DNA of 64,000 nt from Eubacterium sp. AF16-48 (GTDB taxonomy: Bacteria; Bacillota; Clostridia; Lachnospirales; Lachnospiraceae), in NCBI RefSeq assembly GCF_003479405.1, contig NZ_QUHB01000009.1, positions 1 through 64,000 of the forward strand. The letters are read 5' to 3'. How positions within the stretch are numbered: the first letter of the stretch is position 1; the number at the start of each line of letters is the position of its first letter. The notes beneath the pieces were generated by a model. It was not told the origin of the DNA. It searched no databases and worked only from the letters and a program-made list of their open reading frames with translations. The translations under genes were made by a program, and so were the position numbers. Shown one piece after another: positions 19,703 through 30,378 of the stretch.

Positions 19703-20768
19703 ATAACTTTGCCTCCTTTGCCTGATGTCTCTTTTGAGCTGCAAGTCTTCTCTTCTGCTGTTTGTCTAACTTCTTTAACTTCTTTTCCTGTCTCTTTCTC
19801 GCCTTTATATCCTTTGGCTTTCGCTCTCTGAATAATAAGAATACAATTCCTACGATAATCAAAACAATTACAGTGTATATCCATGCGTAGGTTGCCGCAT
19901 AACCTAATCCGCTTCCCGTTTCACCGGTCTTTTCTTCAATCAGTTCATACAACGGATTAATTGAATTAAACATACCAAGCTGAATAACTGTAAATATCGT
20001 GATAATAAGTCCAATCTGCTTTAACATTGGAATTGTTATCTTCCACATTATCTGCCATGCATTAGCAGAATCAATTCTTGCTGCTTCATAAATGCTTGTA
20101 TTGATTTTCTGTAAACCGTTTATAAACAGTACAATAGGAATACCTGTAAACCATAAAATTATTGATAACTGGTCAAATATTCCTGCCAATGCTGATGCTA
20201 AAGCCGGTGAATAACTGTCAATAATCTGCATTATGAAAATGTTTGAATAAGCATTTGCCTTTTCCACTGCCGCATTGATTTTATCTGCTGCTGTTGCCTC
20301 TGCACTTTGAACCTGCATAATCTGTGTCATAACCGGTCCTGACATAATTACAACCGGAAGGAAATAAATTGTTCTAAGTATTCCCTTACCTGTAGTAATC
20401 TTGCAAAGGAGATAAGCAATGATAAATGATAATACTACTACAATAAATGTATACGGTACAATCATCTGTAAATACTTAATCAGTGCCGGAAGGAAATCCG
20501 TACTTCCTACAAAGGCTTCAATGTAATTGTTTATGCCTGTAAAATGGATTTCATATCCTAATGTTGTCTTTTTAACATTGTTAAAACTTAAGTAAATTGT
20601 AAATATGAACGGAAAAAGCGTAAATGCCAGAAATCCGATAATCCATGGAGCCATGAACATATAACCTGTTCTGTCCTGTCTCTGCTGATATGTACGCATT
20701 TTCTTTCTTTTCTTAGGTTTTGCCTGTGTCTTAGGAGTTGTTGCTGACTTAATCTTTTCTTCTGCCAT
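19692..20768 (-). CDS. carbohydrate ABC transporter permease, MalF type (set B)
   Basis: This 358-residue permease has a Lys-rich cytoplasmic N-terminus and six predicted helices from about residue 38. The coupling loop motif is EAARIDSANAWQIMWKITIP. An unusually basic C-terminal tail (about 320-358, many Lys/Arg/Gln) extends beyond the last helix. Its ATG overlaps the stop of the DUF5696 gene as TAATG. It pairs with 18746-19702. A polar stretch of about 40 residues in a loop near residues 155-200 (QSAEATAADKINAAVEKANA) is longer than in typical LacF-type permeases. Confidence 0.92.
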   Translation of the reverse strand: MAEEKIKSATTPKTQAKPKKRKKMRTYQQRQDRTGYMFMAPWIIGFLAFTLFPFIFTIYLSFNNVKKTTLGYEIHFTGINNYIEAFVGSTDFLPALIKYLQMIVPYTFIVVVLSFIIAYLLCKITTGKGILRTIYFLPVVIMSGPVMTQIMQVQSAEATAADKINAAVEKANAYSNIFIMQIIDSYSPALASALAGIFDQLSIILWFTGIPIVLFINGLQKINTSIYEAARIDSANAWQIMWKITIPMLKQIGLIITIFTVIQLGMFNSINPLYELIEEKTGETGSGLGYAATYAWIYTVIVLIIVGIVFLLFRERKPKDIKARKRQEKKLKKLDKQQKRRLAAQKRHQAKEAKLYGK

Positions 20769-23284
20769 TATTTAACACCTCCCTCTATAACTTTTGCACT
20801 CATGGCTGCTACTGTTGTATTTCCTACAGTAACATCTTCATCAGTGTAATTTATAACAATACTCTTTTGGCTGCCATCCTTTGAATAGCTGTTTTCTATT
20901 ACACCATCCTGTAATACTTTTCTTCCATCCCAGTTGTATCCTGCAACCTGTGATAAAGGCTCGTTTACAACCTTATAAATATTCTGAATCAACTCTTCAT
21001 ACTGTTCAAACTCTGTTGAATAGTAATCTGAAGATGTAGTTGATGCTAATAAGTAAGATGGCTGCTTAGTTAAAACAAATGACGGTGAAATGTTATAATC
21101 AATCATTCTTAACTGGTCTGTTGCTGAGTAGAATGAGAAGTTAGCATATGGTGCGTAAACTTCCATTGTACCGTGAAGTACCATTTGTAAGAATGGAACC
21201 GTATCAGTTTCGTAAACATACTGTGATGTTCCAACCGGTGACTGTAAATATCTGTCCGCATACTTCCATAAGTAAAGATTTGGATTTACAAGATTAACCT
21301 TTGTTCCTTTCTTTGTTATGTTTTCAATTGTATCCTGATATAACTTTACAGCCTGAGATACTGTTGTTTCAGCTCCATCACTGTTATATGTGCTGATTAA
21401 TACATTTGAAGCACCTTCTATTGTAAATGACGGGCTTAAATCTCCCAAATCATCATACAAATCCTGAATCCACTGCGCAGTCTTTTTAGGTGCTGCGTAT
21501 CCGTATTCCGTTACCGGAACATTCTTTGGAAGAACTTCTGATTTATCCAGTTCAAGATACCGTGTATTCAAATGCTTTGCTGCATTGTTATAGTAACTTA
21601 CCATATCTTCATTAATTGTAGTAAATTCTCTTGAGAATGAAATATCTACATTCTTCTTGTTAAAGTCTGACATAAGGCTTTCAAAAGCACCCTTCTTTCC
21701 AATTGAGCCAGAGAACTTAGTGCTGTTTGGTTTTGCCAGCGTCTGTCCGCCACTTTGCCATCCTATTAATCCTGAATTAATGTTGCTTATTCCATCATCT
21801 AAAATTTTGTCCAAGATACTTCTTACATCATCAACTGTTGTAACATCAACTTCCTGTGTTGAGAATACACCCTTCTTAGAATCTGACATAAGGAAGTCAA
21901 TTCTAATTGGAATATTTCCATCTGCTGTTTTTTCAGTTAATGTTCCATTGTCAATTAAATGCTGTCTGTATGCCTTAGCCATTCCTGTATAGTCTGCTGC
22001 CGGCTTTCCGTCGCTGCCGTCACCACTTAAAAACTGATATGTCATTGATATATCAAACTTGTTTGGCTCATCCTGAGTCTTTCTGTATGACTCACCTGCC
22101 TGATTTATAACCTGATAAAATTCAGAGTTGAATTTGAAGCTAGGGTATGCATATGTATATCTTACTTCACCTTCTCCTGATGATGAAGGTGTTGCATTAA
22201 TTGACATATATTCATCACCACTGTCCGCATAAGCTACAAATGCTGCCTGGGTTCCGTCACCATGGGAAATACCAAATACCGGCATTGTAGGATTCTTTAC
22301 AGGAACTGTATCTCCTAATGAATCATAATATGTAAGCTGTGTTGCAGGGTCTTCCCCATAAACCTTACCTTTATAATCACTGAATTTTGTCTTGTTGTCT
22401 TCAAATCTTACCAATGCACCGCTTCCATCAGGAATTAATGCATAACCCGGTGTAATTTCTTTTCCCTTAAGAGTTACCCAGTCCTGCTCATCTTTGTCAT
22501 ATGCTAATGTTGCGCCACCACTTGTTCCTAAGAACGGTGTAATAACAATGTTGCATATTTTATCAATGGCTTTTCCTGTAATTTCTTTATAAGGAATGTT
22601 GTATGTTATGTTTCCGTCATCTCCAAAAGTAATATATACATTAATGCCTAAATCTTCTTTCTCAATTTTAAATAAGCATTTTAATACATATTCACCTTTT
22701 TCCTTGTCTACTGCTTCAAGTCCTGAATTGCCTTCATCTTCATCATATGATGCTGATGAAACTCTTGAAGTCTTCATAGCCTTACCTGAGCCTGTGTAGT
22801 ACTCAACAGTAAGAAGCGAGTTTGCATATGCACCATAACGGTCATTAGTAAAGGATGAATCCTTTGGTGTATTGGCAATTGTCTTTACGTCTGCCACACT
22901 AATTCCCAAATCATCTGCATAATCTTTAATTTCTGACGGGTCATTATCTTCCTTGGCACTGTTTACCACATCAAAAGCTTCTTCTATCTCTGATGGAAGT
23001 GCTATGTCAACACCTGTTTTCCAGATATAACCTGTGTTCTTGTTTTCAATTAAGATAATATCCCTGTCATCTCTGAAATAATATCTGTAATCTCCTTTTT
23101 CACAAAGAAGTTCATAAGCATTTGTTTTTTCAAGTCCCGATTCAACCTTTTCAGGAGCCGGTCTTGTATCTCTGTTTGTGTTAAGGAACGCAGCTGCTAC
23201 CGCAACTCCAAGAGAAAGGACACATAAGAGACATACAACAAGTGCTGTTATTTTTAACTTTTTATATTTAGCGGCCTGTAACAT
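20768..23284 (-). CDS. DUF5696 membrane-anchored extracellular protein
   Basis: This 838-residue protein has an N-terminal signal-anchor (about 10-33) and a long extracellular part. The overall pattern (ENKNTGYIWKTG near the start, IPDGSGALVRF near residue 285, FLSGDGS.., TYNSDGAETTVSQAV, then YANFSFYSATDQLRM) matches the DUF5696 family found beside carbohydrate ABC transporters in Clostridia and Paenibacilli. The C-terminal two-thirds resembles a glycosidase-like barrel, so glucan binding or cleavage is possible; no catalytic residues can be assigned. The gene overlaps its upstream neighbour by 17 bp and its downstream neighbour by TAATG, so it is an integral operon member. Confidence 0.75.
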   Translation of the reverse strand: MLQAAKYKKLKITALVVCLLCVLSLGVAVAAAFLNTNRDTRPAPEKVESGLEKTNAYELLCEKGDYRYYFRDDRDIILIENKNTGYIWKTGVDIALPSEIEEAFDVVNSAKEDNDPSEIKDYADDLGISVADVKTIANTPKDSSFTNDRYGAYANSLLTVEYYTGSGKAMKTSRVSSASYDEDEGNSGLEAVDKEKGEYVLKCLFKIEKEDLGINVYITFGDDGNITYNIPYKEITGKAIDKICNIVITPFLGTSGGATLAYDKDEQDWVTLKGKEITPGYALIPDGSGALVRFEDNKTKFSDYKGKVYGEDPATQLTYYDSLGDTVPVKNPTMPVFGISHGDGTQAAFVAYADSGDEYMSINATPSSSGEGEVRYTYAYPSFKFNSEFYQVINQAGESYRKTQDEPNKFDISMTYQFLSGDGSDGKPAADYTGMAKAYRQHLIDNGTLTEKTADGNIPIRIDFLMSDSKKGVFSTQEVDVTTVDDVRSILDKILDDGISNINSGLIGWQSGGQTLAKPNSTKFSGSIGKKGAFESLMSDFNKKNVDISFSREFTTINEDMVSYYNNAAKHLNTRYLELDKSEVLPKNVPVTEYGYAAPKKTAQWIQDLYDDLGDLSPSFTIEGASNVLISTYNSDGAETTVSQAVKLYQDTIENITKKGTKVNLVNPNLYLWKYADRYLQSPVGTSQYVYETDTVPFLQMVLHGTMEVYAPYANFSFYSATDQLRMIDYNISPSFVLTKQPSYLLASTTSSDYYSTEFEQYEELIQNIYKVVNEPLSQVAGYNWDGRKVLQDGVIENSYSKDGSQKSIVINYTDEDVTVGNTTVAAMSAKVIEGGVK

Positions 23285-25334
23285 TTCTTATAATCTCCTT
23301 TCCTACTGTTAATAAGAAGTCATACAACTGTTCCCACATGATAATAACTACCAGAACTACTATAGCTGCAATTAACATAAACACTGCTGTTATCAGTAAA
23401 CTTACCACTGTATTTTTGAAATCATAATCATGTACAGTTGAAAGTCCCTCAAATATAACTGCTATGCTCCATACAAGTCCGATAATCATTATTACTGTAA
23501 GAATAAATGACTCATTATATGTCAATACATATGACATTCCGATAGTTGCCAACATGCATATCATAACCGGCATTAATCCGTAAGCCGGAATCATGTATAC
23601 CTGTTTTAAGGTTCCGTCACCATCTGTAATTGATGTTACAAGATAGTTACATACAATAAAGAGAATCAATATTGCAAAGAAACCAACTACCACTGCTCCC
23701 ATATCCATATCTTCAACCTTTGTATACTGGTAAATAAATCCTTTTGATGTCTGATACAGCATATATACACCGAAAAATACAATGTAAATAATTGTTGCTG
23801 CTATCATTGAGCCGTTTTTATGTACCCTTATATCATAGTATCTGTCAATAGGATGCTTTGCACATTTGAAAGCGTATCCGATTTCACCAATAACCGGTGT
23901 ATTCTTTAATACCTTTCCTAATGCACGTTTCTTTTTCTTAATAATTTTATTCTTATCAATAAATCCAATAATAACCTTAAGTGCAATTAATATAATAAGA
24001 ATAACAAGAACTGTGCCAAGCCATTTCTGAATTGACTTATTTCTTACTTCCCAGAATGCATCTGAATATCCGTCTCTGTTTCCGGCTATTTCAAAATGTT
24101 CCATTGCCTTATCATATTTTTCTGCATTGAAGTATGCCTTTGCTACACCATTGTGTGCTAAAACCGACATCTGGTTAAGCTGTAATACATAATTCCAATC
24201 TTTAAGTGCATCATCGTAATCACCGTTTTCGTATTCGTCTAATGCCTTAAATATTGTTGTTGCATATTCTGTAGGTGTGAAGGACTGTAAGAATCCTTTC
24301 TTTCCGTCAGCTGTCCAGATATTTCCGTCCCTATCTACTGCTATTGTAGTAAGGGATGAGAACAAACCTGAAATATCAGTATCCTCTGCCTGTTCACCTA
24401 ATGAGAATATTACTTCTCCTGAGCTTGTGTATACCCAGATAAATCCTTTAGAATCACTTGCGTAAATAATTCCATTATCATCAGCAGTTACATCGGTAAA
24501 AGCATCTGAAGATATTATTGCACCATTAAACATATTTTTTCCGTTTGTACTATGTTTCTTTAAAAGGTCACCACCCTTTCCCATACAAACTGAGTAAGCT
24601 GTTCCCTTCTTATCAACATATACATTAGAGAATGTTGATGGCAAAGTGTTTAACGCTGCGGATTTTTTCTGCTGTTCTTTTGTATAAATAATTTTTAAGA
24701 ACACCTGCTGTGGTGTTAATGTAGCTTTGTTTGAGGTAAAGTAACCTAAGAATTCCCCTGTATTAGCCAACTGAATAATTCCGGCATATACACCTTCTGA
24801 TACGATGTATAAGTTATTTCCGCTATCTACTGTCACTTTACTAGGTTCGTAGTTTGTATCTGCAAAAATCGGTGCCGTTGGTCTGTCATATCTTCTTACA
24901 TATTCAAAGTCTTTTGTGAATCTGAATACTGTTTTGGCTCCGGTATCTGCAACATATATTTCTCCTTCGTTTGTTCTAAAAATTCCCTTTGGAGTATCAA
25001 ATCCCGTAAAATCTTTAGATTCAACTGTCTGTTTATTTATGACCTTTACAACTTTTTCTGTGTTTAAGTCAAAAATTACAATTCTTCTGTTTCCGGTGTC
25101 AACGATGTATGCCTGATTGTTATCATCAATAATCATGTCCTCCGGATCTGAAAGACCTAAGTCTGTTATGGTTCTGTCCGGCAGGTAAGCATCCTGTGTT
25201 CTTACCATCTCACTTTGGTCATCCATTGTATATGTATAACTGGTTGCCTGAGAAGCTGCCACAGGTAAAACTGCCATAACCGTAAATATCAATGCCAGAA
25301 ACAGAGCCGATGATTTTTTCCATAATTTTCTCAT
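23268..25334 (-). CDS. NHL-repeat / YIP1-domain membrane protein
   Basis: This 688-residue protein has a signal peptide (1-28), about six NHL-type beta-propeller blades (about 50-360, with units such as DPEDMIIDDNNQAYIVDTGN), a short TPR-like pair of helices (about 370-425), a single membrane helix (about 445-465), and a C-terminal Yip1-type domain with several helices (about 515-688). Proteins of this type sit between SBP and DUF5696 genes in related loci. The outward propeller could bind polysaccharide or scaffold the transporter; neither is shown by the sequence. The gene follows permease set A with a 12-bp gap. Confidence 0.78.
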   Translation of the reverse strand: MRKLWKKSSALFLALIFTVMAVLPVAASQATSYTYTMDDQSEMVRTQDAYLPDRTITDLGLSDPEDMIIDDNNQAYIVDTGNRRIVIFDLNTEKVVKVINKQTVESKDFTGFDTPKGIFRTNEGEIYVADTGAKTVFRFTKDFEYVRRYDRPTAPIFADTNYEPSKVTVDSGNNLYIVSEGVYAGIIQLANTGEFLGYFTSNKATLTPQQVFLKIIYTKEQQKKSAALNTLPSTFSNVYVDKKGTAYSVCMGKGGDLLKKHSTNGKNMFNGAIISSDAFTDVTADDNGIIYASDSKGFIWVYTSSGEVIFSLGEQAEDTDISGLFSSLTTIAVDRDGNIWTADGKKGFLQSFTPTEYATTIFKALDEYENGDYDDALKDWNYVLQLNQMSVLAHNGVAKAYFNAEKYDKAMEHFEIAGNRDGYSDAFWEVRNKSIQKWLGTVLVILIILIALKVIIGFIDKNKIIKKKKRALGKVLKNTPVIGEIGYAFKCAKHPIDRYYDIRVHKNGSMIAATIIYIVFFGVYMLYQTSKGFIYQYTKVEDMDMGAVVVGFFAILILFIVCNYLVTSITDGDGTLKQVYMIPAYGLMPVMICMLATIGMSYVLTYNESFILTVIMIIGLVWSIAVIFEGLSTVHDYDFKNTVVSLLITAVFMLIAAIVVLVVIIMWEQLYDFLLTVGKEIIRNVTGR

Positions 25335-25346
25335 TTATCTGCCTCC

Positions 25347-26216
25347 TTACTTGATACCTGAACTTGCCATTGTGTTCATAACCTTTGACTGCATGCATAT
25401 GAAAATTATAAGGTTTGGTAAGAACAGGAATAAACTTGATGCTGCTACCATACCTGCTGCCGCCACCGCATTATTTACACCAATGGAGTTACAATAATAT
25501 GTTAATGTTCTTAACGCTTCGTTTGTAATGTAGTTGTTTGATGTTTCAACGTTATTCCATACCTGCTGGAATGTAAGCACTACTGATGTTGCAAGAGCCG
25601 GCTTTGTAAGTGGAACAATTACCTTTCTTAAAATGGTAACATCTCCTGCACCGTCTACTACAGCTGCCTCAATAAGTGCATTCGGAATACCGTCAACAAA
25701 CTGTTTTACAAGGAACAAACTTACAGGCATTGCAATAAGTGGAAGAACATGTGCAAACCATGTGTTGTATGCTCCGATTCTTACTATAATTAAGTATCTT
25801 GGAATAGCAACCGCTGTGGCTACAAACATAAGTGCCATCTGGTTGACTTCCCATAAAGCTCCCTTTAATTTGAACTTCTTTTTAGAGAAAACATACGCAG
25901 CCATAATTGTAATGATTATTCCAAGTACAACTGTTAAAAATGCTACTATAAATGAGTTCAAAAAATATCTTGACATTGGAATACCTGTTGCACCTGATAA
26001 GCTAAACAGGTTTTTAAAGTTATCCAATGTAGGATTTTGTACAAAAAGTGTAGGTGGGAATCTAAACAATTCTCCTAAAGGTTTAAATGCATTATTTATC
26101 ATAAATATTACCGGAAGGATCATAAATATTGATAATGGTAATGCAACTACATGGAACTTAATCTGTCCACGGGAAAATCTTGTAGGATTAATTCTGTTAC
26201 CTTGAAAATTTGCCAT
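25347..26216 (-). CDS. carbohydrate ABC transporter permease, MalG type (set A)
   Basis: This 289-residue inner-membrane permease has six predicted helices. The coupling loop is EAAVVDGAGDVTILRKVIVP (about 182-202). It pairs with 26233-27180, 16 bp upstream. It differs clearly from the set B MalG-type protein, so the two sets are not a recent duplication. It probably works with the large SBP 27173-30298, whose gene overlaps that of its partner. Confidence 0.92.
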   Translation of the reverse strand: MANFQGNRINPTRFSRGQIKFHVVALPLSIFMILPVIFMINNAFKPLGELFRFPPTLFVQNPTLDNFKNLFSLSGATGIPMSRYFLNSFIVAFLTVVLGIIITIMAAYVFSKKKFKLKGALWEVNQMALMFVATAVAIPRYLIIVRIGAYNTWFAHVLPLIAMPVSLFLVKQFVDGIPNALIEAAVVDGAGDVTILRKVIVPLTKPALATSVVLTFQQVWNNVETSNNYITNEALRTLTYYCNSIGVNNAVAAAGMVAASSLFLFLPNLIIFICMQSKVMNTMASSGIK

Positions 26217-26232
26217 TTATGTATCCTCCTTT

Positions 26233-27180
26233 CTAATATTCTTCTTTTTCAGTAAATAATGTATTGGCTACCTTACTACATACCCATACGAGACATAACA
26301 GTGCAACAGATACTGCCGCCGCATAACCCATCTCGTATCTTACAAATGCGTAATCATCAATGTGGTTGGCTATCAGCTGTCCGGAATATCCCGGTGTCGG
26401 GTTTGCTCCTGCTAACTGTACACCAATCCAACCCATGTTAAATGCATTTACAATAGACATAACCGCACCGAATAACATCTGTGGTTTCATTGAAGGTATC
26501 GTAATGTATATAATTTCCTGGGCTCTGTTTTTGATACCGTCCACATAAGCCGCCTCGTATAGTTCCTGATCTATGTTCATAATACCTGATATCATAGATA
26601 AGAATCCGATACCCATTGAAGACCACAGGGATATAAATATCATAATTCCCATAAAGTAATCTGACGAAATCAACCACTGTATAGGCTGATTAATAAATCC
26701 AAGTTTCTGCAGCCATGCATTAGCAAGACCGTTTTGGTCACCTGAGAAGATTGTCTTCCAGATGTACTGAATCATAATCTGACCTGCCATGGAAGGTGTG
26801 TACATTGCCAGGGCATATAATGTTCTTGCCCTTGGTGTAACCTGTGCTAATATCCATGCCATTATAAATGACATAACGTATCCGCCTACACCTACTACTA
26901 TGGCATATAACACTGTATTTGGAAGAACGTATTTCATAAATACTTCATCACCTGTGAGAAGTGTTACATAGTTAGTCATTCCTGCAAACTTTGGTGTATT
27001 AATAACGTCAAAGTAAGTGAATGATAAGCCTATGGCAATTATGATTGGTAATAAAATAAATGTAAAAAACAATAATCCGTACGGAAGTAAAAGTAAAAAC
27101 GAATGAAAGCCTTCTGTCTGGTAAAACTTTTTACTGCTTCTTACTTTTACCTTTTTTGTAGCTACGGCTGTATTACTCAT
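26233..27180 (-). CDS. carbohydrate ABC transporter permease, MalF type (set A)
   Basis: This 315-residue permease has six helices and the coupling loop EAAYVDGIKNRAQEIIYITI (about 200-222). Its ATG overlaps the last 8 bp of the large SBP gene, indicating translational coupling and a physical partnership. It forms the channel with 25347-26216 and must use an ATPase encoded outside this window. Confidence 0.92.
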   Translation of the reverse strand: MSNTAVATKKVKVRSSKKFYQTEGFHSFLLLLPYGLLFFTFILLPIIIAIGLSFTYFDVINTPKFAGMTNYVTLLTGDEVFMKYVLPNTVLYAIVVGVGGYVMSFIMAWILAQVTPRARTLYALAMYTPSMAGQIMIQYIWKTIFSGDQNGLANAWLQKLGFINQPIQWLISSDYFMGIMIFISLWSSMGIGFLSMISGIMNIDQELYEAAYVDGIKNRAQEIIYITIPSMKPQMLFGAVMSIVNAFNMGWIGVQLAGANPTPGYSGQLIANHIDDYAFVRYEMGYAAAVSVALLCLVWVCSKVANTLFTEKEEY

Positions 27181-30100
27181 TCGAACTTACCTCCTCTCCC
27201 GGATCTGCTTTTGCCTTATCCTGATTTTCTTTTATCCAGTCATATCCCTGGAGTTTGAATTTCTTAACCATTTTTCCGTTTTCATCGTAATAGCCAAGTT
27301 CCTTCATTTTACGAACAATTTCTTTATTAACATCATTCTTTGCTTCATCTACTGCGACCTGACCTGCAGTACCGTCAAATACCATTGTTGTCCAAATATT
27401 AGAAATAGTTCTTTCCAGTAAATACTGTCCCGGTGTTCTTGTAACGTCTGTTACATAATTAATCTGTTCTGTAATAATCTTCTTGTCAGCTTCATCCATA
27501 GGGTTATTTTCCAATGCTGCCCTGTTAGCTGATAACCAGAAGAATGTCTTTCCATATGATGAGCGAAGTGTGTATGTATATTCTGTCTGAACGCTCTTAC
27601 TTGTCCACCACTTAAGGAATTCCCATGCTTCCTGCTTCTTATCAGATGTGTTAAAGATTGCTCCACCTGTACCGTTTGCAACAAAAGTTCTGTTGACTGT
27701 TCCATCTTCCTGTTTTGTACCAAGATACTGTGAAATAGCCCATTTACCGTCTAATTCTTTTGCTCCGTTTTTAATAAGTGTGTAATCTTCCATTCCTACG
27801 ATACCAATAGGTAATACTGAATATCTGAATGAGTTAAAGAATGTCTGCACTGATGTATCAAGAGAATACTTAGTAAACAAATCACCAAGTAACTGTAATC
27901 CCTTAACTGATTTCTTAGAATCAATACCTGTTGTAATCAGTCCGTTATCATCCTGAGTGTATAACTCTCCACCATTCTGTAATATCATTGGCGCTGTCTG
28001 ATAGAACCACTTATAACCTGTTGTTCCTAAAGAAATGTTGTGATAGAAGTTCATTCCATATCTCTGTAATGTAGGAAGAATTTCAATTAAATCATCCCAT
28101 GTATTAGGAACCTTTAACCCAAGGTTTTTAAATATATCCGTTCTGTAAACGATTGCATTAAAGTCTGTTGTTTCAGGTATAGCATACATTCCTTCATTAT
28201 ATACATATGATACAAATGAACCTGTAGGGAATCTTCTTGCTACAGTCCAGAAATCATCAAACTTAGTCAAGTCATATAAAGCACCACGGCTTGATAAATC
28301 AAATGGTACATATGACATAAGTCCCAATGCCACATCAGGTGTCTGGTCAGCTGCAATAGCCAGTGTCAGTTTGCTGACATCAGGCATTGTTGAAACCTTA
28401 ACCTTAATATCTTTTCCGGTCTGTTCCTTATAATATGGAACAAACTCTGTATCTACCATCTTCTGAAGTAAGTCAACGTGAGTAATTGCTCTGTTTACCC
28501 AGATAGTAAGAGTTTTGCTGTCCTCTTTTGCTCCTGTTGCATATTTATCAGAAGTAAAAGTATTTACCAGTGATCTTACACCTGTCCACATTGAACTTGC
28601 CAATGATGGATTTGCACTTTTAATCTGATTCTTTTCTCCATAGATATAGATTCTGTCTAATGTAAATTCATTAGATGTTACCTCTGTTGTAAAGTTACTA
28701 AGTGAAACTAATATAGAGTTTTCAGCACCTGTTAAATCTTTAGTATGAAGTGCAATTTCATCAGGATATTTTTTCATTGTCTTAATAAATTGCTGTGCTT
28801 CATCAAGATATGCCAATATGGCACTTGAATTTCCATTTGGTGAATAATCCTGAAGCAAATATCTTATATGTTTAATAATTGTTTCGTAAGCATTAAGGTA
28901 ATCAGAGATTTCCGGAATGTACTTTGTCATTTTCCAGTTTCTCTCTGTATCAACATCACTACCCGTAATTTTTGTAATTTCCAGCTGGAAATCTGTAAGA
29001 TGCTGCTGTAAAAGAAGAGCATATCTGTATGCTTCCATTACCGGCTCATTTTCCTGCTTAATTGCGATAGTGTGTTTGCCTTCTGTTAAATAGAAATTGT
29101 AATTGTTTCCATCTTTGTCTGCCAATGTCACATTTTCATAGCCTGATGATACAGGTTCAAATGCGTAATTGTACATTTCCTCAAATGGAACTTCCCCATC
29201 TATTTTTATTGTTTCAAATGACTGGAATTCTTTCTTTCCATTGTCATAGTGGAATGCAATATTGTAATTTCCTGTTTTCTTTACATTAAATGTATATACA
29301 ATTTCGTTACCTGCTGAATTCCACTGTAATGTATTTAACTTTTCGTGATCTATGTTGAATCTTGTAAGTGATGTATTTGTATCGGTTCCATACACAGCGT
29401 CTGTTGAATTTTTCTGTGTATAATAAACTGCATCAATTTCTAGCTGATCATCTTCCGCTGTTACTAACTCTGCATCCTGATGCTGTGCCGCATAGTCTTT
29501 ATATGATGCAACATTTGTTTTTGCTTCCTGCGCCATTAACTTGCCAAGAGCTAATCCACCTGATGAAACATTTTCGATATTGATTTCATTTTCTCCCTTT
29601 TCTAAATAGAAACATAATGGTGTGCTTGATACATATGTATTGTTGTATAAGTATGTATTGGTCCATTTCTGTATTCTGTTCTGACTAGGTGCCATTTCAT
29701 CACCATAGCTGTCTAAAGGAAAATCTTTCTTTTCGTCGCTTCCTACATATTTGTCAGTATCTACGTCTGTCCATAAAATAGGAAGTGCAATGGTATTCAT
29801 TTCTGAATACTGCTGTTTTCCATTAATGGTAGCACTGACGGTGTAATCTGATAAGGACTCACCTACTGACATATAATCTATGTTTAAATAATATAATCCG
29901 GATTTTTCTACGGATACTTTATATTTGGCAACATCTGTATAGTCTAATTCCACCATGTCTGAATCATATTCTTTAACAGCTTCAGGCGTGGTGTCATCTG
30001 TGTTTTTCTTTTTCTCAGCGTAATATACCTTAGCATCTTTGCCGTTTTCTAAAACCGCCTGATGATTTCCCTCACCGATTTCTTTATTTGTCTTAATAAA

Positions 30101-30298
30101 GTCTGTATAGTAAACCTCTGTTTTTTCACCATCATCAAGGTACGCATTAGCCAATAAGTCATAAGCCTTTTGGACTTTATGATTATCTGCATCCTTTATG
30201 TAAGTTACTTTTGTACTAAATACAAACTGATTAAGGCATACAGCTGCAACAATGACACACACTATACCAATTATAATAGCAATAACTTTTCTTTTCAT
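27173..30298 (-). CDS. very large extracellular solute-binding protein with N-terminal carbohydrate-binding-like modules
   Basis: At 1041 residues this is more than twice the size of ordinary family-1 SBPs. It has an N-terminal hydrophobic segment (6-28) without a clear lipobox, so it is probably an uncleaved anchor. Two beta-sandwich, CBM-like modules follow (about 80-270 and 280-440; for example VSVEKSGLYYLNIDYMS), then a helical linker (about 440-580) and a C-terminal SBP domain (about 590-1000; KTLTIWVNR, DVALGLMS, YGMNFYHNISLG, WEFLKWWTS). It could tether long glucan chains and hand oligosaccharides to the set A permease. The chain is uninterrupted and the ATG has a GAAAGGA site. Confidence 0.85.
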   Translation of the reverse strand: MKRKVIAIIIGIVCVIVAAVCLNQFVFSTKVTYIKDADNHKVQKAYDLLANAYLDDGEKTEVYYTDFIKTNKEIGEGNHQAVLENGKDAKVYYAEKKKNTDDTTPEAVKEYDSDMVELDYTDVAKYKVSVEKSGLYYLNIDYMSVGESLSDYTVSATINGKQQYSEMNTIALPILWTDVDTDKYVGSDEKKDFPLDSYGDEMAPSQNRIQKWTNTYLYNNTYVSSTPLCFYLEKGENEINIENVSSGGLALGKLMAQEAKTNVASYKDYAAQHQDAELVTAEDDQLEIDAVYYTQKNSTDAVYGTDTNTSLTRFNIDHEKLNTLQWNSAGNEIVYTFNVKKTGNYNIAFHYDNGKKEFQSFETIKIDGEVPFEEMYNYAFEPVSSGYENVTLADKDGNNYNFYLTEGKHTIAIKQENEPVMEAYRYALLLQQHLTDFQLEITKITGSDVDTERNWKMTKYIPEISDYLNAYETIIKHIRYLLQDYSPNGNSSAILAYLDEAQQFIKTMKKYPDEIALHTKDLTGAENSILVSLSNFTTEVTSNEFTLDRIYIYGEKNQIKSANPSLASSMWTGVRSLVNTFTSDKYATGAKEDSKTLTIWVNRAITHVDLLQKMVDTEFVPYYKEQTGKDIKVKVSTMPDVSKLTLAIAADQTPDVALGLMSYVPFDLSSRGALYDLTKFDDFWTVARRFPTGSFVSYVYNEGMYAIPETTDFNAIVYRTDIFKNLGLKVPNTWDDLIEILPTLQRYGMNFYHNISLGTTGYKWFYQTAPMILQNGGELYTQDDNGLITTGIDSKKSVKGLQLLGDLFTKYSLDTSVQTFFNSFRYSVLPIGIVGMEDYTLIKNGAKELDGKWAISQYLGTKQEDGTVNRTFVANGTGGAIFNTSDKKQEAWEFLKWWTSKSVQTEYTYTLRSSYGKTFFWLSANRAALENNPMDEADKKIITEQINYVTDVTRTPGQYLLERTISNIWTTMVFDGTAGQVAVDEAKNDVNKEIVRKMKELGYYDENGKMVKKFKLQGYDWIKENQDKAKADPGEEVSSNE

Positions 30299-30322
30299 TG
30301 TTGTCCTTTCCTTTTTATAAAA

Positions 30323-30348
30323 GCGGAACTACGTTTTTGTAGTTCCGC
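30323..30348 (-). terminator. intercistronic attenuator hairpin after the first SBP gene
   Basis: A perfect 10-bp stem, GCGGAACTAC with GTAGTTCCGC, is followed on the minus strand by TTTTATAAAAAGG. It lies between the first SBP gene and the large SBP gene, a position where partial termination typically gives excess SBP over permeases. Confidence 0.65.
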
Positions 30349-30378
30349 AATTACTTATGTATTAATTATTAGTTACGA